From UBA6115 sp040776985 (GTDB taxonomy: Bacteria; Bacillota; Clostridia; Christensenellales; Aristaeellaceae), in assembly GCA_040776985.1 (NCBI GenBank), contig JAXGZL010000001.1, forward strand, positions 372,001 through 436,000: a stretch of 64,000 nucleotides of DNA, written 5' to 3'. This document shows positions 7,958 through 15,945 of the stretch, in pieces (positions within the stretch are counted from its first letter, which is position 1; each line of letters opens with the position of its first letter). The position numbers were made by a program, and so were the translations under genes. The notes beneath the pieces were generated by a model. That model did not search any database. It was not told where the DNA came from and was given only the letters and a program-made list of their open reading frames with translations.

Positions 7958-8793
7958 TGACCACCCTGGCCAGACGAAAACGCCTCCTGAAGCTGGGCAA
8001 CCTGATGCTCAACCTCCCTGTGCTGCTGATTGTGCTGGCCCCGCTGATCTACACCCTGTTGATCAGCGTGATGCCGCCCAGTGAAATCTACCGCAACATC
8101 CTGATCCCTTCCTCCGTCAACTTTGGCAACTACGAAAAGGCCTTTACCAACCCCGCCTATTCCTTCCTCACCTTTATCCGCAACTCCTTCATCGTCTCCA
8201 CCTCGGTGATGCTGGGGCAGATGTTCACCTGCACCCTGGCGGCTTTTTCCTTTGCCTTCCTGGACTTCAGGGGCAAAAAGCTGCTGTTCATCCTGGTGCT
8301 GGCCACCATGATGGTGCCGGGTGAGGCCACCATCATCGCCAACTACCTGACCATCAGCCGCTGGGGCTGGCTGGATACCTTCAGGGCCCTGATCGTGCCC
8401 TACCTGACCAGTGCCATGGGCATCTTCCTGCTGCGGCAAAACTACCTCACCTTTGCCCGGGAGCTGCATGAGGCCGCGAAGCTGGACGGCTGCAACAACC
8501 CCCGCTTCCTGGCCTCGGTGGTGGTTCCCCTGTCCCGACCGGCCCTGGGCGCCCTGGGCGCCTATGTCTTCCTCAACACCTGGAACCAGTACATGTGGCC
8601 GCTTCTGGTCACCAACTCCTCCAACTACCGCACGGTGCAGATCGGCATCAGCATGCTGTATGACATCGACGCAGAATCCCTGGGGCTGATGATGGCGGGC
8701 GTGGTGATCGTGATCGTCCCCTCCCTGTCCATCTTCATCTTCATGCAAAAGCAGCTCATCAACGGCCTGATGGCCGGGGCTGTGAAAGGATAG
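7957..8793 (+). CDS. Sugar ABC transporter permease (MalG/UgpE type)
   Basis: 278 residues, six predicted membrane helices, with the EAA loop ELHEAAKLDGCNNPRFLASV near residues 170-190 and the typical C-terminal end GLMAGAVKG shared by MalG-type subunits. Its ATG overlaps the stop of the preceding permease (TGATG), so the two are made in equal amounts. It forms the second half of the membrane channel of a CUT1 sugar importer. Confidence 0.92.
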   Translation: MTTLARRKRLLKLGNLMLNLPVLLIVLAPLIYTLLISVMPPSEIYRNILIPSSVNFGNYEKAFTNPAYSFLTFIRNSFIVSTSVMLGQMFTCTLAAFSFAFLDFRGKKLLFILVLATMMVPGEATIIANYLTISRWGWLDTFRALIVPYLTSAMGIFLLRQNYLTFARELHEAAKLDGCNNPRFLASVVVPLSRPALGALGAYVFLNTWNQYMWPLLVTNSSNYRTVQIGISMLYDIDAESLGLMMAGVVIVIVPSLSIFIFMQKQLINGLMAGAVKG

Positions 8794-8802
8794 CGTTGAA
8801 GG

Positions 8803-8821
8803 CGCCCCCTTTGCGGGGGCG
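8803..8821 (+). terminator. Hairpin between permease and binding-protein genes
   Basis: CGCCCCC-5-GGGGGCG followed by only TTTC, 10 bases after the permease stop. Too weak a U tract for full termination; more likely an mRNA processing or attenuation point that uncouples the abundant binding protein from the permeases. Confidence 0.45.
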
Positions 8822-8871
8822 TTTCAAGTATCCGGCAAAAACGGCTTATTATGAAAGGAGAAACCCAACCC

Positions 8872-10194
8872 ATGCGTAAAATCCTGTCCCTGATTCTGAG
8901 CCTCAGCCTGCTGCTGGGCCTGGGCGCGACAGCCTTCGCGCAGGAAGCGACCGAGATTGTTTTCTGGCACTCCATGGGCGGCGTGAACGGCGAAGCCATC
9001 TCCAAGATGGTGGAGGACTTCAACAAGGCCTATGAGGGCAAGATCAAAGTGACCGTTGAATACCAGGGCAACTATGACGACGCCATCAACAAGATCAAGG
9101 CCGCCGGCATGAGCGCCCTCCCCTGCGATGTGGTGCAGATATATGACATTGGCACCCGCTTCATGATTGACTCCGGCTGGGCGCTGCCCATGCAGGAGAT
9201 GATTGACGGCGAAGGCTATGACATCTCCCAGATTGAGCCCAACATCGCTGCCTACTACACCATTGACGGCAAGCTGTACTCCATGCCCTTCAACTCCTCC
9301 ACCCCGCTTTTGTACTACAACAAGGCCGCCTTTGTGGAAGCCGGGCTTGACCCTGAAGTGCCCCCCAAGAACTTTGACGAAATCGTCCAGATGGCTGAAA
9401 AGCTGATGGTGAAGGACGCGGACGGCAAGGTGACCCGCTATGGCTTTGGCATGGGCAACTACGGCTGGTTCTTCGAGCAGTGGCAGGGCAAGATGGGCAA
9501 ACACTATGTGGACAACAACAACGGCCGCGGGGCAGACCCTGCCACCAAGGTGGTGTTTGATGAGTCAGGCGGCGCGGAAGCCGTGTTCAGCGTGTGGAAA
9601 AAGCTGATTGATGACGGCGTGATCACCTACCTGGGCCGCGGCAACAACGATGCCAAATCCGCCTTCATCTCCGGAAACATCGCCATCACCCTGGAATCCA
9701 CCGCTGCCCTCAAGTCCCTCCTCACCAACGTGGGCGACAACTTTGAGATTGGCACCGGCTACTTCCCCAACATCCACCCGGATGACAAGGGCGGCGTCTC
9801 CATTGGCGGCGGTTCCCTGTGGATGCTCAACTCTGATAACGATGCCAGGGAGAAAGCCTCCTGGGAGTTTGTGAAATACATGATCTCCCCGGACGTGCAG
9901 GCCTTCTGGAATGCTGAGACCGGCTACTTCCCCATCACCGTAGCCACCCACGAGCTGGATGCCTTCAAGGACAACCTGGCCAAGTATCCCCAGTTCGGCA
10001 CCGCCATCCAGCAGCTGCACGACACCGCGCCTGACTATGTGGGCAGCCTGCTGAGCGTGTTCCCCGAGGCCCGCGCCCAGGTGGAAACCTATACCGAGCG
10101 GCTGATCAACGGCGAACTGGATGTTAAGAGCGCGGTTGAGAACCTGGCCAAGGAAATCAACGAGGCCATAGAAATCTATAACCTGACCAACTGA
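8872..10194 (+). CDS. Extracellular sugar-binding protein of the ABC importer (UgpB/MalE-like)
   Basis: 440 residues. Signal peptide RKILSLILSLSLLLGLGATAFA, without a lipobox cysteine; in a Gram-positive this implies retention by another means or release. The mature start TEIVFWHSMGGVNGEAISKM is the classic beginning of glycerol-3-phosphate/sugar-binding proteins of solute-binding family 1 (UgpB group: FWHSM). Start at 8872 follows AAAGGAG; the frame opens at 8851 inside that site. It is the third gene of the operon. The UgpB-like N-terminus points to a glycerophosphodiester or an oligosaccharide as ligand, but specificity cannot be read from sequence alone. Confidence 0.9.
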   Translation: MRKILSLILSLSLLLGLGATAFAQEATEIVFWHSMGGVNGEAISKMVEDFNKAYEGKIKVTVEYQGNYDDAINKIKAAGMSALPCDVVQIYDIGTRFMIDSGWALPMQEMIDGEGYDISQIEPNIAAYYTIDGKLYSMPFNSSTPLLYYNKAAFVEAGLDPEVPPKNFDEIVQMAEKLMVKDADGKVTRYGFGMGNYGWFFEQWQGKMGKHYVDNNNGRGADPATKVVFDESGGAEAVFSVWKKLIDDGVITYLGRGNNDAKSAFISGNIAITLESTAALKSLLTNVGDNFEIGTGYFPNIHPDDKGGVSIGGGSLWMLNSDNDAREKASWEFVKYMISPDVQAFWNAETGYFPITVATHELDAFKDNLAKYPQFGTAIQQLHDTAPDYVGSLLSVFPEARAQVETYTERLINGELDVKSAVENLAKEINEAIEIYNLTN

Positions 10195-10215
10195 CTTTTC
10201 ATCCTGAAACCTGTG

Positions 10216-10241
10216 GGGAGGGGCTCTGCGGAGCCCCTCCC
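10216..10241 (+). terminator. Terminator of the first ABC operon
   Basis: Perfect 11-bp stem GGGAGGGGCTC / GAGCCCCTCCC with a TGCG tetraloop, 21 bases after the stop of the binding protein; followed by ATTTGT. Confidence 0.75.
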
Positions 10242-10338
10242 ATTTGTATATTCCGGTTGCCGAAACAGACTTGCTCCAATGGCATAAATCCCTGTTTTTT
10301 GGTATCATAACCCAGAATACAACAAGGAGGCCAGTCCC

Positions 10339-11109
10339 ATCCGCACCAACTACCACACCCACACCACCCGATGCAAACACGCCCAGGGCAGCGATGAAAG
10401 TTATGTGCTGGCTGCCATTGAGGCCGGATACAGCCACCTGGGCTTTTCCGACCACATCCCCTGGCCCTATGAGGGGGGCTTCCTCTCCCAGAGCCGGATG
10501 GACATGGCGGAGTTCCCGGATTATATCCGGTCTGTAAAATCCCTTCAGGCGGCCTATGCCGGGCAGATTGACATCCACCTTGGCCTGGAGGTGGAGCACT
10601 ACCCGGAATACAGCGCCTGGCTTCAGGAAACCCGGGAAAAGCACGGCGTCACCTTCCTGGTCTTCGGCAACCATTTTGACTGCGCGCGGGAAAATGTTTA
10701 TTACGGCCGGGCGTCCAGCGCGGAGCATGTCATCACCTACACGGACCGGGCCCTGGCTGGCATTGCCAGCGGGCTGTATGACTGCTTTGCCCACCCTGAC
10801 CTGTTCCTCCAGGCCTACCCCCAATTTGACGACACTTGCAGGTCGGCCAGCCGGGAGATCTGCCAGGCAGCCAAAAGCATGAACCTGCCCCTGGAATACA
10901 ACCTGCTGGGCTATTACAACGCGCACCGCCGGCGGGGCGGCATCGGTTATCCTTATCTTGATTTCTGGCAGATCGCGGCCCAGGAGGGCTGCAGCGCCAT
11001 CATCGGCATTGACGCCCACCAGCCGGAACGCCTGCTGGATACCCCGCTGTATGACCTGGCTCGCCAGCATCTGCAGGCCTTGGGGATGCCCATCGTCACC
11101 ACCCTGTAA
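10339..11109 (+). CDS. PHP-family phosphatase, histidinol-phosphatase (HisJ) type, with ATC start
   Basis: 256 residues when started at ATC 10339, giving RTNYHTHTTRCKHAQGSDES. The HTHT..C.HA motif is the metal-binding N-terminus of HisJ-like PHP phosphohydrolases, and FSDHIP, GLEVEHYPEY, FGNHF and CFAHPDLF supply further ligands. AAGGAGG (10324-10330) is exactly 8 bases before the ATC. No ATG, GTG or TTG exists in frame between the upstream stop (10285) and GTG 10405, and starting at 10405 would remove the metal site. A near-cognate AUC start, or a sequence error in an ATG, is therefore implied. Role: histidine synthesis or dephosphorylation of a small sugar phosphate. A -10-like TATCAT lies at 10303. 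Confidence 0.8.
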   Translation: MRTNYHTHTTRCKHAQGSDESYVLAAIEAGYSHLGFSDHIPWPYEGGFLSQSRMDMAEFPDYIRSVKSLQAAYAGQIDIHLGLEVEHYPEYSAWLQETREKHGVTFLVFGNHFDCARENVYYGRASSAEHVITYTDRALAGIASGLYDCFAHPDLFLQAYPQFDDTCRSASREICQAAKSMNLPLEYNLLGYYNAHRRRGGIGYPYLDFWQIAAQEGCSAIIGIDAHQPERLLDTPLYDLARQHLQALGMPIVTTL

Positions 11110-11119
11110 AAAACAAAGG

Positions 11120-11147
11120 GGAGGCTGCCTTCATTCTGGCAGCCTCC
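11120..11147. terminator. Bidirectional terminator
   Basis: Stem GGAGGCTGCC / GGCAGCCTCC with an 8-base loop, flanked by an A-rich side and TTTTTG, between two convergent genes. It can end transcription from both. Confidence 0.85.
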
Positions 11148-11164
11148 TTTTTGTTTGGCCTTGT

Positions 11165-12118
11165 TTACTTGGTTTTCACCTTGAAGGCGGCCTCGCCCCC
11201 GGCAATCTCAGTCAGCACATTGTCCTTCAGCTCAAACACTTTGTAGGGGAAGCGCAGGGACAGGAGGCCATCTTTGTCGGTGAACCTGGCCACAGCCTCC
11301 CGCATCTCCCCGGCCCGCTTCAATAGCCTGTCTTTTTGCGTCTGCTGGTTTTTCTCAAACTCCGCCTTGTCCATTCCCTCGGGCAATCTGAACTCAGCAA
11401 AGATCCTGTTAATCTCCTCGTCTTCCATCTGTTTCAGGTCAAACTCATACAGCGCCATCACCTGGCCGAACTCATTGGTGAAGTGGTCGCTCATCCACAT
11501 GGGCATGGGCACCTGGCTGTCCCCGATGTAGAATTCGCCCCACAGATCAATCAGCAGCAGCCGCTTGCCGGGGTCCATCATGGTGTCTTTGGGCAGTCCG
11601 CGCCCCTTGGCGGTCCACAGCCAGTGCTCGGTGCGGGATTCCGGATTGTCCGGGTCCAGCTTGTCTGTAAAGGAGCCGTCCTGGTCCAGTTCACCTGAGT
11701 CATGCAGCTCATCCTTGTCAGGGGCCAGAGCAGCGGCGGAGATGCTCAGGGTGAGCAGCTTTTGCTCGTTTGACCAGGAGCTGTCCTCCACCTTGAAGGA
11801 GACCAGCTTGTCAGCCTCCCCGCTGATGGTCTGGATGATGTCCTTTTGCAGGTTGTCCATGATGGCCTGATGCTTGGCCGGCTCATGCTCCTGATAGGCG
11901 GTGAAGCGGTTGTTGAAGTACCATTCCTGGCCCAGGCTGATGGCCGCGTAGGCGATGCCCGCCACCAGCAGGGTGATGAGAGCGGCCGCCAGAACGGCGC
12001 GCATTGTGATTCTTTTCACGGGTTTTTCCTCCTTCAATTGCCGGAGGGTCTGGTCGATGCGCTCCGTGAACACCTGGGGGGTCTCTGGAAAGGCGCGTTC
12101 CAGCTCACTCCATTTCAT
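11165..12118 (-). CDS. Membrane-anchored anti-sigma factor candidate (DUF4179-like)
   Basis: 317 residues. A short cytoplasmic N-terminus (about 40 residues, with a helix able to contact sigma) is followed by one membrane helix (AVLAAALITLLVAGIAYAAI) and an extracytoplasmic domain of about 240 residues rich in acidic residues. The arrangement and position directly after an ECF sigma gene, overlapping by 14 bases, is that of DUF4179-type regulatory partners in Clostridia. ATG at 12118 follows AAGGAGG inside the end of the sigma gene. Anti-sigma function is inferred from layout and topology; no zinc-binding ZAS motif (HxxxCxxC) is visible. Confidence 0.7.
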   Translation of the reverse strand: MKWSELERAFPETPQVFTERIDQTLRQLKEEKPVKRITMRAVLAAALITLLVAGIAYAAISLGQEWYFNNRFTAYQEHEPAKHQAIMDNLQKDIIQTISGEADKLVSFKVEDSSWSNEQKLLTLSISAAALAPDKDELHDSGELDQDGSFTDKLDPDNPESRTEHWLWTAKGRGLPKDTMMDPGKRLLLIDLWGEFYIGDSQVPMPMWMSDHFTNEFGQVMALYEFDLKQMEDEEINRIFAEFRLPEGMDKAEFEKNQQTQKDRLLKRAGEMREAVARFTDKDGLLSLRFPYKVFELKDNVLTEIAGGEAAFKVKTK

Positions 12119-12596
12119 CGACAAACACCTCCTTTTCCATTAATTGCTCCTTCAGCAGTTTCTTTCCGCGGGACAGGCGGCTTTTCACCGTGCCCAGTGG
12201 CAATCGCATGATGCCCGCCACCTCCTTCATGGGGTATCCGTCCAGGTAGTAGAGAATCAGGGGGATGCGGTATATCAGGTCAAGCGCCATCAGGGCGTCT
12301 TTGATGATGATGCCGTCCTCAGGCAGGGGATTGCCCTGGGCTTCCAGTTCTTCGGCCAGGGGGGCCTCCCCCTTCCTGCCGCGCAGCTGCTTTTTGCAGG
12401 TGTTGATCAGGATACGGGTCAGCCAGGTGCCGAAGAAATCGGGGTTCCTGAGGGTGTGCCGTTTTTCCCATGAGATCATCAGGGCTTCCTGGACCGCGTC
12501 CGCCGCGTCCTGGTCCCGGTGCAGGTAGCTGATGGCCACCCGGTACAGGGACCGCTCCCTGGCTTTTACCTCCTGGATGAAAAACTGCTCGTTCAT
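12105..12596 (-). CDS. ECF sigma factor (SigV/SigM-like)
   Basis: 163 residues, with sigma region 2 (LYRVAISYLHRDQDAADAVQ, then WLTRILINTCKKQLR) and region 4 (RIPLILYYLDGYPMKEVAGI, then LGTVKSRLSRGKKLLKEQL). Length and motifs are normal for extracytoplasmic-function sigma factors. It is cotranscribed with the anti-sigma candidate downstream. The upstream region holds a GCAACC-N16-CATCTA pair that looks like an ECF promoter, so autoregulation is likely. The signal is probably cell-envelope stress, by analogy. Confidence 0.92.
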   Translation of the reverse strand: MNEQFFIQEVKARERSLYRVAISYLHRDQDAADAVQEALMISWEKRHTLRNPDFFGTWLTRILINTCKKQLRGRKGEAPLAEELEAQGNPLPEDGIIIKDALMALDLIYRIPLILYYLDGYPMKEVAGIMRLPLGTVKSRLSRGKKLLKEQLMEKEVFVDEME

Positions 12597-12639
12597 GCCT
12601 GCTCCTTCGTCACTTGAATCAGCGCTTGATTCTACCCAT

Positions 12640-12667
12640 TAGATGCAATCAAAGGGAGAAAGGTTGC
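12640..12667 (-). promoter_or_regulatory. Putative autoregulated ECF promoter
   Basis: On the minus strand GCAACC (12662-12667), 16-base spacer, CATCTA (12640-12645). The AAC core in the -35 and a TCTA core in the -10 are the hallmarks of ECF promoters; a matching arrangement precedes the other ECF gene in the window. Confidence 0.6.
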
Positions 12668-12685
12668 ACGAAGAATAAAAAAGTC

Positions 12686-12713
12686 GGGGCCACCACCCCC
12701 TGGCGGCAGCCCC
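12686..12713 (-). terminator. Terminator of the secreted glycosidase gene
   Basis: An imperfect GC-rich hairpin with GGGGC/GCCCC at its base is followed on the minus strand by a run of T (12676-12682). It lies 22 bases after the stop at 12735. Confidence 0.65.
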
Positions 12714-12734
12714 TGCATTGCTAAGCATCCGGCA

Positions 12735-14558
12735 TCATTTCATGTCTGCGTAATACCCGATGCCCATCACTTCGTTCTGGATGCGGTCCTTCTCCTTGCC
12801 GTTCACTTTATACAGCTGGTTCAGCTGGGTGCCCATGAAGGTCATGGCGGCGGTGTCGCCGCCGTCCAGGTTGTAGGCGGTGGTGCAGCCCAGGTCCGCC
12901 AGGTGCTGGCAGAGGGCGCTGACGGTGGTGCCCTTGCTGCCCTTGATGCGGCCTTCCACCACCGCGGCAAAATAGTGACCCGGCGCCACCATGCCCATTC
13001 CAGAGCGGGGCTGGTTGGTGTTGCCATAGGTCTGGGAGAAGGAGTTGATCTGCCCGTCCTTGATCAGATAGGGGCCAAAGGCCAGCACGTCCCGGGCGCC
13101 CATCGCCAGAAACTCCTTGGCGGTCACTTCGTTGGCCTTATAGACCTTCATGTCGCCATTGGGAAGGAGGGCCAGGTTGTCCAGCGGCGGATAGGCGGTG
13201 CGGGTAGGCTTGGGCGCCTTGTCAAACAGCACGTCCCCATTCCTGATGATCACGCCGATGGGATAGCTGGGCTTGGTTTTGGCCATGTATACCCGGTAGA
13301 GGTAGTAGTCTCCGTTCATGGTGAAAACCAGCTTGTTGTTCTTCGCGATCAGGGCGGGCTTTTCCTTGAAGGCATCCCGGTTGACGCTGCGGTTTTCCGG
13401 GTCATGGTGCACCATGTGGAAGCCGGGCGCCCCTTCCTTCAGATAGATCTCAGCGGTGAGGACGTTGGAGTTCAAGGCCTCCTTGTGCTCCTTGTCAATG
13501 AGGATGCGCAGGGTCTGATCCGCAAAGCGCCACTTGCCCGCCGCCTCGTCAATGTGGATGTAGGGCTTTTCCCCTTCCGGCAGGAAGCCTTCCGGCGTCA
13601 GCGCGGGGAAATCCCCGGTGCGCAGGTGGCCGGTCTGGGCCCAGCCGGAGACGCTGGTGGCCTGCTGGGGCGCTGCCGGCGGCTCTTGGGCCGCGGGCTG
13701 CTGTGCCGCAGGTTGCTGGACAGGCGTGTCCTCTTCTTCAGGCTCGGCTTCAGGCAGGTTCTCTGTCTCCGGAACTTCTTCCGGCGCTTCCTGCTCCGGT
13801 TCAGGCGCAGCCACGGCGGGCGCTTCCACAGCCGGCGCGGCAGGCGCCGGCGCCGCGCCCGTTGGCGCCAGCACAAAGGGGTCCATCATGGCGCCGCTGC
13901 CGCTTTGCACCTGGACCAGGCTCTGATCCAGCCAGATGACAGGGCGCACGCCCAGGTCATCCGCGGTGACGCCCAGGTAGCCGATGTTGCCTTCCAGCTT
14001 GGTGGTGCGGTGGGCAAAGTCCTTGGTGGAGGGCGTGCGGGTCCAGTAGGGGCTGTGCCCCTTATGGCGGTAGAAGAACAGGCCCCGGCTGTCCGCCCAG
14101 GGGCTGCCGATGGCCCGGCGGCTCTGATCAGAATCAAAGCCCAGGGCCTTGTCCTTGATGTCCGCGTCGCTGGGCAGGCTGACCCGCCCCAGTTCCGGCT
14201 CCTCCGTCAGGGCGGCCGCCTCGGCGGGGGTGAAGGCCTTGTCAATAAACTCACCGTTGAGCCAGAGGTTCAAATCCGCCTTGTCCCAGCCGGGATAGCC
14301 AAAGGCCACCGAATGCAGGCGGCTGACCTCAATCAGGTATTCGCTCAGCAGGTAGACCCTGCCGCCTTCCTGCCTGAGCATCCGCCACAGAATGGGCCTG
14401 ACCGTGCCATCCTTCTCGTAAGGATAGCTGCCAAAGGCCACATAGTGGTAGCCCGCCGCCTTATCATAGGGCTGGAACCAGGGCGCGTCTGTCGCCTGCG
14501 CCTGGGAAAGCATCAGCGCCGCCAGGATCACCAAGGCCAGCCATCGTTTCAGTCTCAT
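12735..14558 (-). CDS. Secreted protein: DUF6273 domain + Pro/Glu/Ala linker + phosphodiester glycosidase (NAGPA) domain
   Basis: 607 residues. A signal peptide (RLKRWLALVILAALMLSQAQA) leads to a DUF6273-type domain (YHYVAFGSYPYEKDG, then LWLNGEFIDKAFTPAEAAAL), which often marks C-type-lectin-like surface modules. A linker rich in Pro, Ala and Glu spans residues ~240-320. The C-terminal 250 residues are a phosphodiester glycosidase (NAGPA) domain with FTMNGDYYLYRVY, the FGPYLIKDG segment and the hallmark YNLDGGDTAAM. Known members cleave sugar-phosphodiesters; the target may be a wall polymer. ATG 14558 follows GGGAGG by 8 bases, whereas the longer frame to 14639 adds a non-signal leader. Confidence 0.85.
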   Translation of the reverse strand: MRLKRWLALVILAALMLSQAQATDAPWFQPYDKAAGYHYVAFGSYPYEKDGTVRPILWRMLRQEGGRVYLLSEYLIEVSRLHSVAFGYPGWDKADLNLWLNGEFIDKAFTPAEAAALTEEPELGRVSLPSDADIKDKALGFDSDQSRRAIGSPWADSRGLFFYRHKGHSPYWTRTPSTKDFAHRTTKLEGNIGYLGVTADDLGVRPVIWLDQSLVQVQSGSGAMMDPFVLAPTGAAPAPAAPAVEAPAVAAPEPEQEAPEEVPETENLPEAEPEEEDTPVQQPAAQQPAAQEPPAAPQQATSVSGWAQTGHLRTGDFPALTPEGFLPEGEKPYIHIDEAAGKWRFADQTLRILIDKEHKEALNSNVLTAEIYLKEGAPGFHMVHHDPENRSVNRDAFKEKPALIAKNNKLVFTMNGDYYLYRVYMAKTKPSYPIGVIIRNGDVLFDKAPKPTRTAYPPLDNLALLPNGDMKVYKANEVTAKEFLAMGARDVLAFGPYLIKDGQINSFSQTYGNTNQPRSGMGMVAPGHYFAAVVEGRIKGSKGTTVSALCQHLADLGCTTAYNLDGGDTAAMTFMGTQLNQLYKVNGKEKDRIQNEVMGIGYYADMK

Positions 14559-14820
14559 CCAATAAACCTCCCGGTCAACTTTGTCCCACAAAGGAGACAT
14601 TTCCAGTTGAATTGTAGCCCTCCGGGGAAAGCCTGTCAACGCGGAGGACCCATGGACGTCATCCCTTCCATTTATATAGTGTTATTCTGATATCAATGCA
14701 TTTGTTAAATAGATGTCATAAATGACAAGGTATTGACCTTTTCCTTGGTGCTTTTTCACACTTTAGCCTCTGTTTCGTTGATCTGTCAAAGAATTTCGCC
14801 AAAAGTATGCACTTTGAGTG

Positions 14821-14849
14821 TTGACAAGCAAAATGGGCGATGCTATAAT
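14821..14849 (+). promoter_or_regulatory. Perfect sigma-A promoter with a structured leader
   Basis: TTGACA (14821-14826), 17-base spacer, TATAAT (14844-14849). The leader of about 90 bases contains CCCTT-AAAA-AAGGG and a longer CGTTG...CAACG pairing before the ribosome site, so the mRNA 5' end is structured. Confidence 0.9.
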
Positions 14850-14946
14850 CAGCGCGAATCATAAATCCCTTAAAAAAGGGTGCCGTTGTTACGGGTGGCG
14901 TGAGATTCACAGAACACACCGGGCAACGAGTGAGAGGAGAGTACGG

Positions 14947-15531
14947 ATGAATAAGAAACTCATGTCCCTGTTGCTTGTCCTGGTGCTGGCTCTGCCCATG
15001 GTCTTTGTGACTGTGAACGCTCTGGCAGCCGATCCCGTCGACGTTGTCAAAACCAGTGGCGGTGTTCTGAACGTTTGGGCTGGCCCCGTCAAGAAAGCCG
15101 GCACTTCCATCAAGACCCTGAAGAACGGCACCCGTATCTACCCCACTGGCGAAAAGACCTACTCCACCGCTGACAAGCGTTGGATGGCCTACATCAGCGC
15201 TCCCGTTGAGGGCTGGGTTGATGCCAAATACATCGGCAAGAAAACCGTTGTTGTTGCTGCTGATCCCGTTCCCGTTGGCAATACCTACAAAGCCAAACTG
15301 GTCGGCACCGCTCCCAACAGCATCATCAACATCTGGGGCGAGAAACTGAACGCCAAGGGTGAGAAGCCCCTCATGAAGAAAGTGCCCCTGGGCTATATCT
15401 TCGATAGCGTGCAGAACTACAGCAACAAGTGGTCCAAGGTCACCTTCAAGACCGCCAACCTGGAGCCCGTCGTCGGCTGGGTGCAGACCCGCTTCCTGGC
15501 GAACCAGACCGTCGTGCCCCCCACCAAATAA
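14947..15531 (+). CDS. Small secreted SH3-like protein, probably highly expressed
   Basis: 194 residues with signal peptide NKKLMSLLLVLVLALPMVFV ending at ALA. The mature part is two similar halves: VVKTSGGVLNVWAGPVKKAG ... GWVDAKYIGKK and AKLVGTAPNSIINIWGEKLN ... GWVQTRFLANQ. Both look like bacterial SH3 (SH3b) folds, with the GWV...(Y/F) ending typical of that fold but the NxR motif replaced by NVW/NIW. The perfect promoter, strong GAGGAG ribosome site and strong terminator suggest high expression. Codons are unusually GTT/GCT-rich compared with neighbours, also consistent with strong expression. Function unknown; wall binding is plausible. Confidence 0.8.
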   Translation: MNKKLMSLLLVLVLALPMVFVTVNALAADPVDVVKTSGGVLNVWAGPVKKAGTSIKTLKNGTRIYPTGEKTYSTADKRWMAYISAPVEGWVDAKYIGKKTVVVAADPVPVGNTYKAKLVGTAPNSIINIWGEKLNAKGEKPLMKKVPLGYIFDSVQNYSNKWSKVTFKTANLEPVVGWVQTRFLANQTVVPPTK

Positions 15532-15547
15532 GTTAACCAACCTTAAA

Positions 15548-15578
15548 CCCCTGCTGCCACAGGCAGCGGGGGTTTTTT
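15548..15578 (+). terminator. Strong intrinsic terminator
   Basis: Stem CCCCtGCTGCC / GGCAGCgGGGG with a 3-base loop and six T, 16 bases after the stop at 15531. Confidence 0.9.
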
Positions 15579-15882
15579 AATGTCTTCCCTTTTGCATCTG
15601 GGGCACTGCCAGTCTTACAGCCAACCATAACTAGGCCCATGCATAAGATCAAAAACACTCACTCTCTTATGTGAATGGACACGCCTGCTCTGCCTCACAG
15701 GGCATGGGGATCCTCTTCTCCCCTCCCCTTGCAAAGGATAGGTCTACAGGATGGGTACACCGGACATGCAGGTATGCATCCCGCAGGCGGGGGCTGTTCG
15801 ATTGCATACGCGATTGGACCTGGGCAAAGAAGCAACCCTCAAGACAGCCCCTAGACATGAACAACACAGCCTAATATAGAGT
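15579..15882. other. Intergenic stretch without a credible gene
   Basis: About 300 bases between convergent genes. Open frames of 66-67 codons exist on both strands but lack ribosome sites and look random. Two paired segments are visible: CATAAGA...TCTTATG (15641-15671) and GGGGCTGT...ACAGCCCC (about 15797-15851). A small structured RNA is possible, but I recognise none. Confidence 0.3.
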
Positions 15883-15917
15883 CCCCCTCCTGCGGCGCAT
15901 CAGGCCACAGGAGGGGG
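15883..15917 (-). terminator. Hairpin downstream of the five-SH3 protein gene
   Basis: Perfect 10-bp stem CCCCCTCCTG / CAGGAGGGGG with a 15-base loop, 28 bases past the stop at 15946. The T tract on the minus strand is weak (ACTCTATATT). Confidence 0.55.
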
Positions 15918-15945
15918 TGCTTGTTTACAGCTGTTGCTGATGTAT

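Noticed and set aside
9565..11070. 501-codon open frame on the minus strand
   Set aside because: Antisense to the sugar-binding protein and the PHP phosphatase; no family character.
12903..14690. 595-codon open frame on the plus strand
   Set aside because: Antisense to the secreted NAGPA protein; no domain, no ribosome site, composition of a shadow frame.
14716..15540. 274-codon open frame on the minus strand
   Set aside because: Antisense to the SH3-like gene, which has a consensus promoter and signal peptide on the plus strand.
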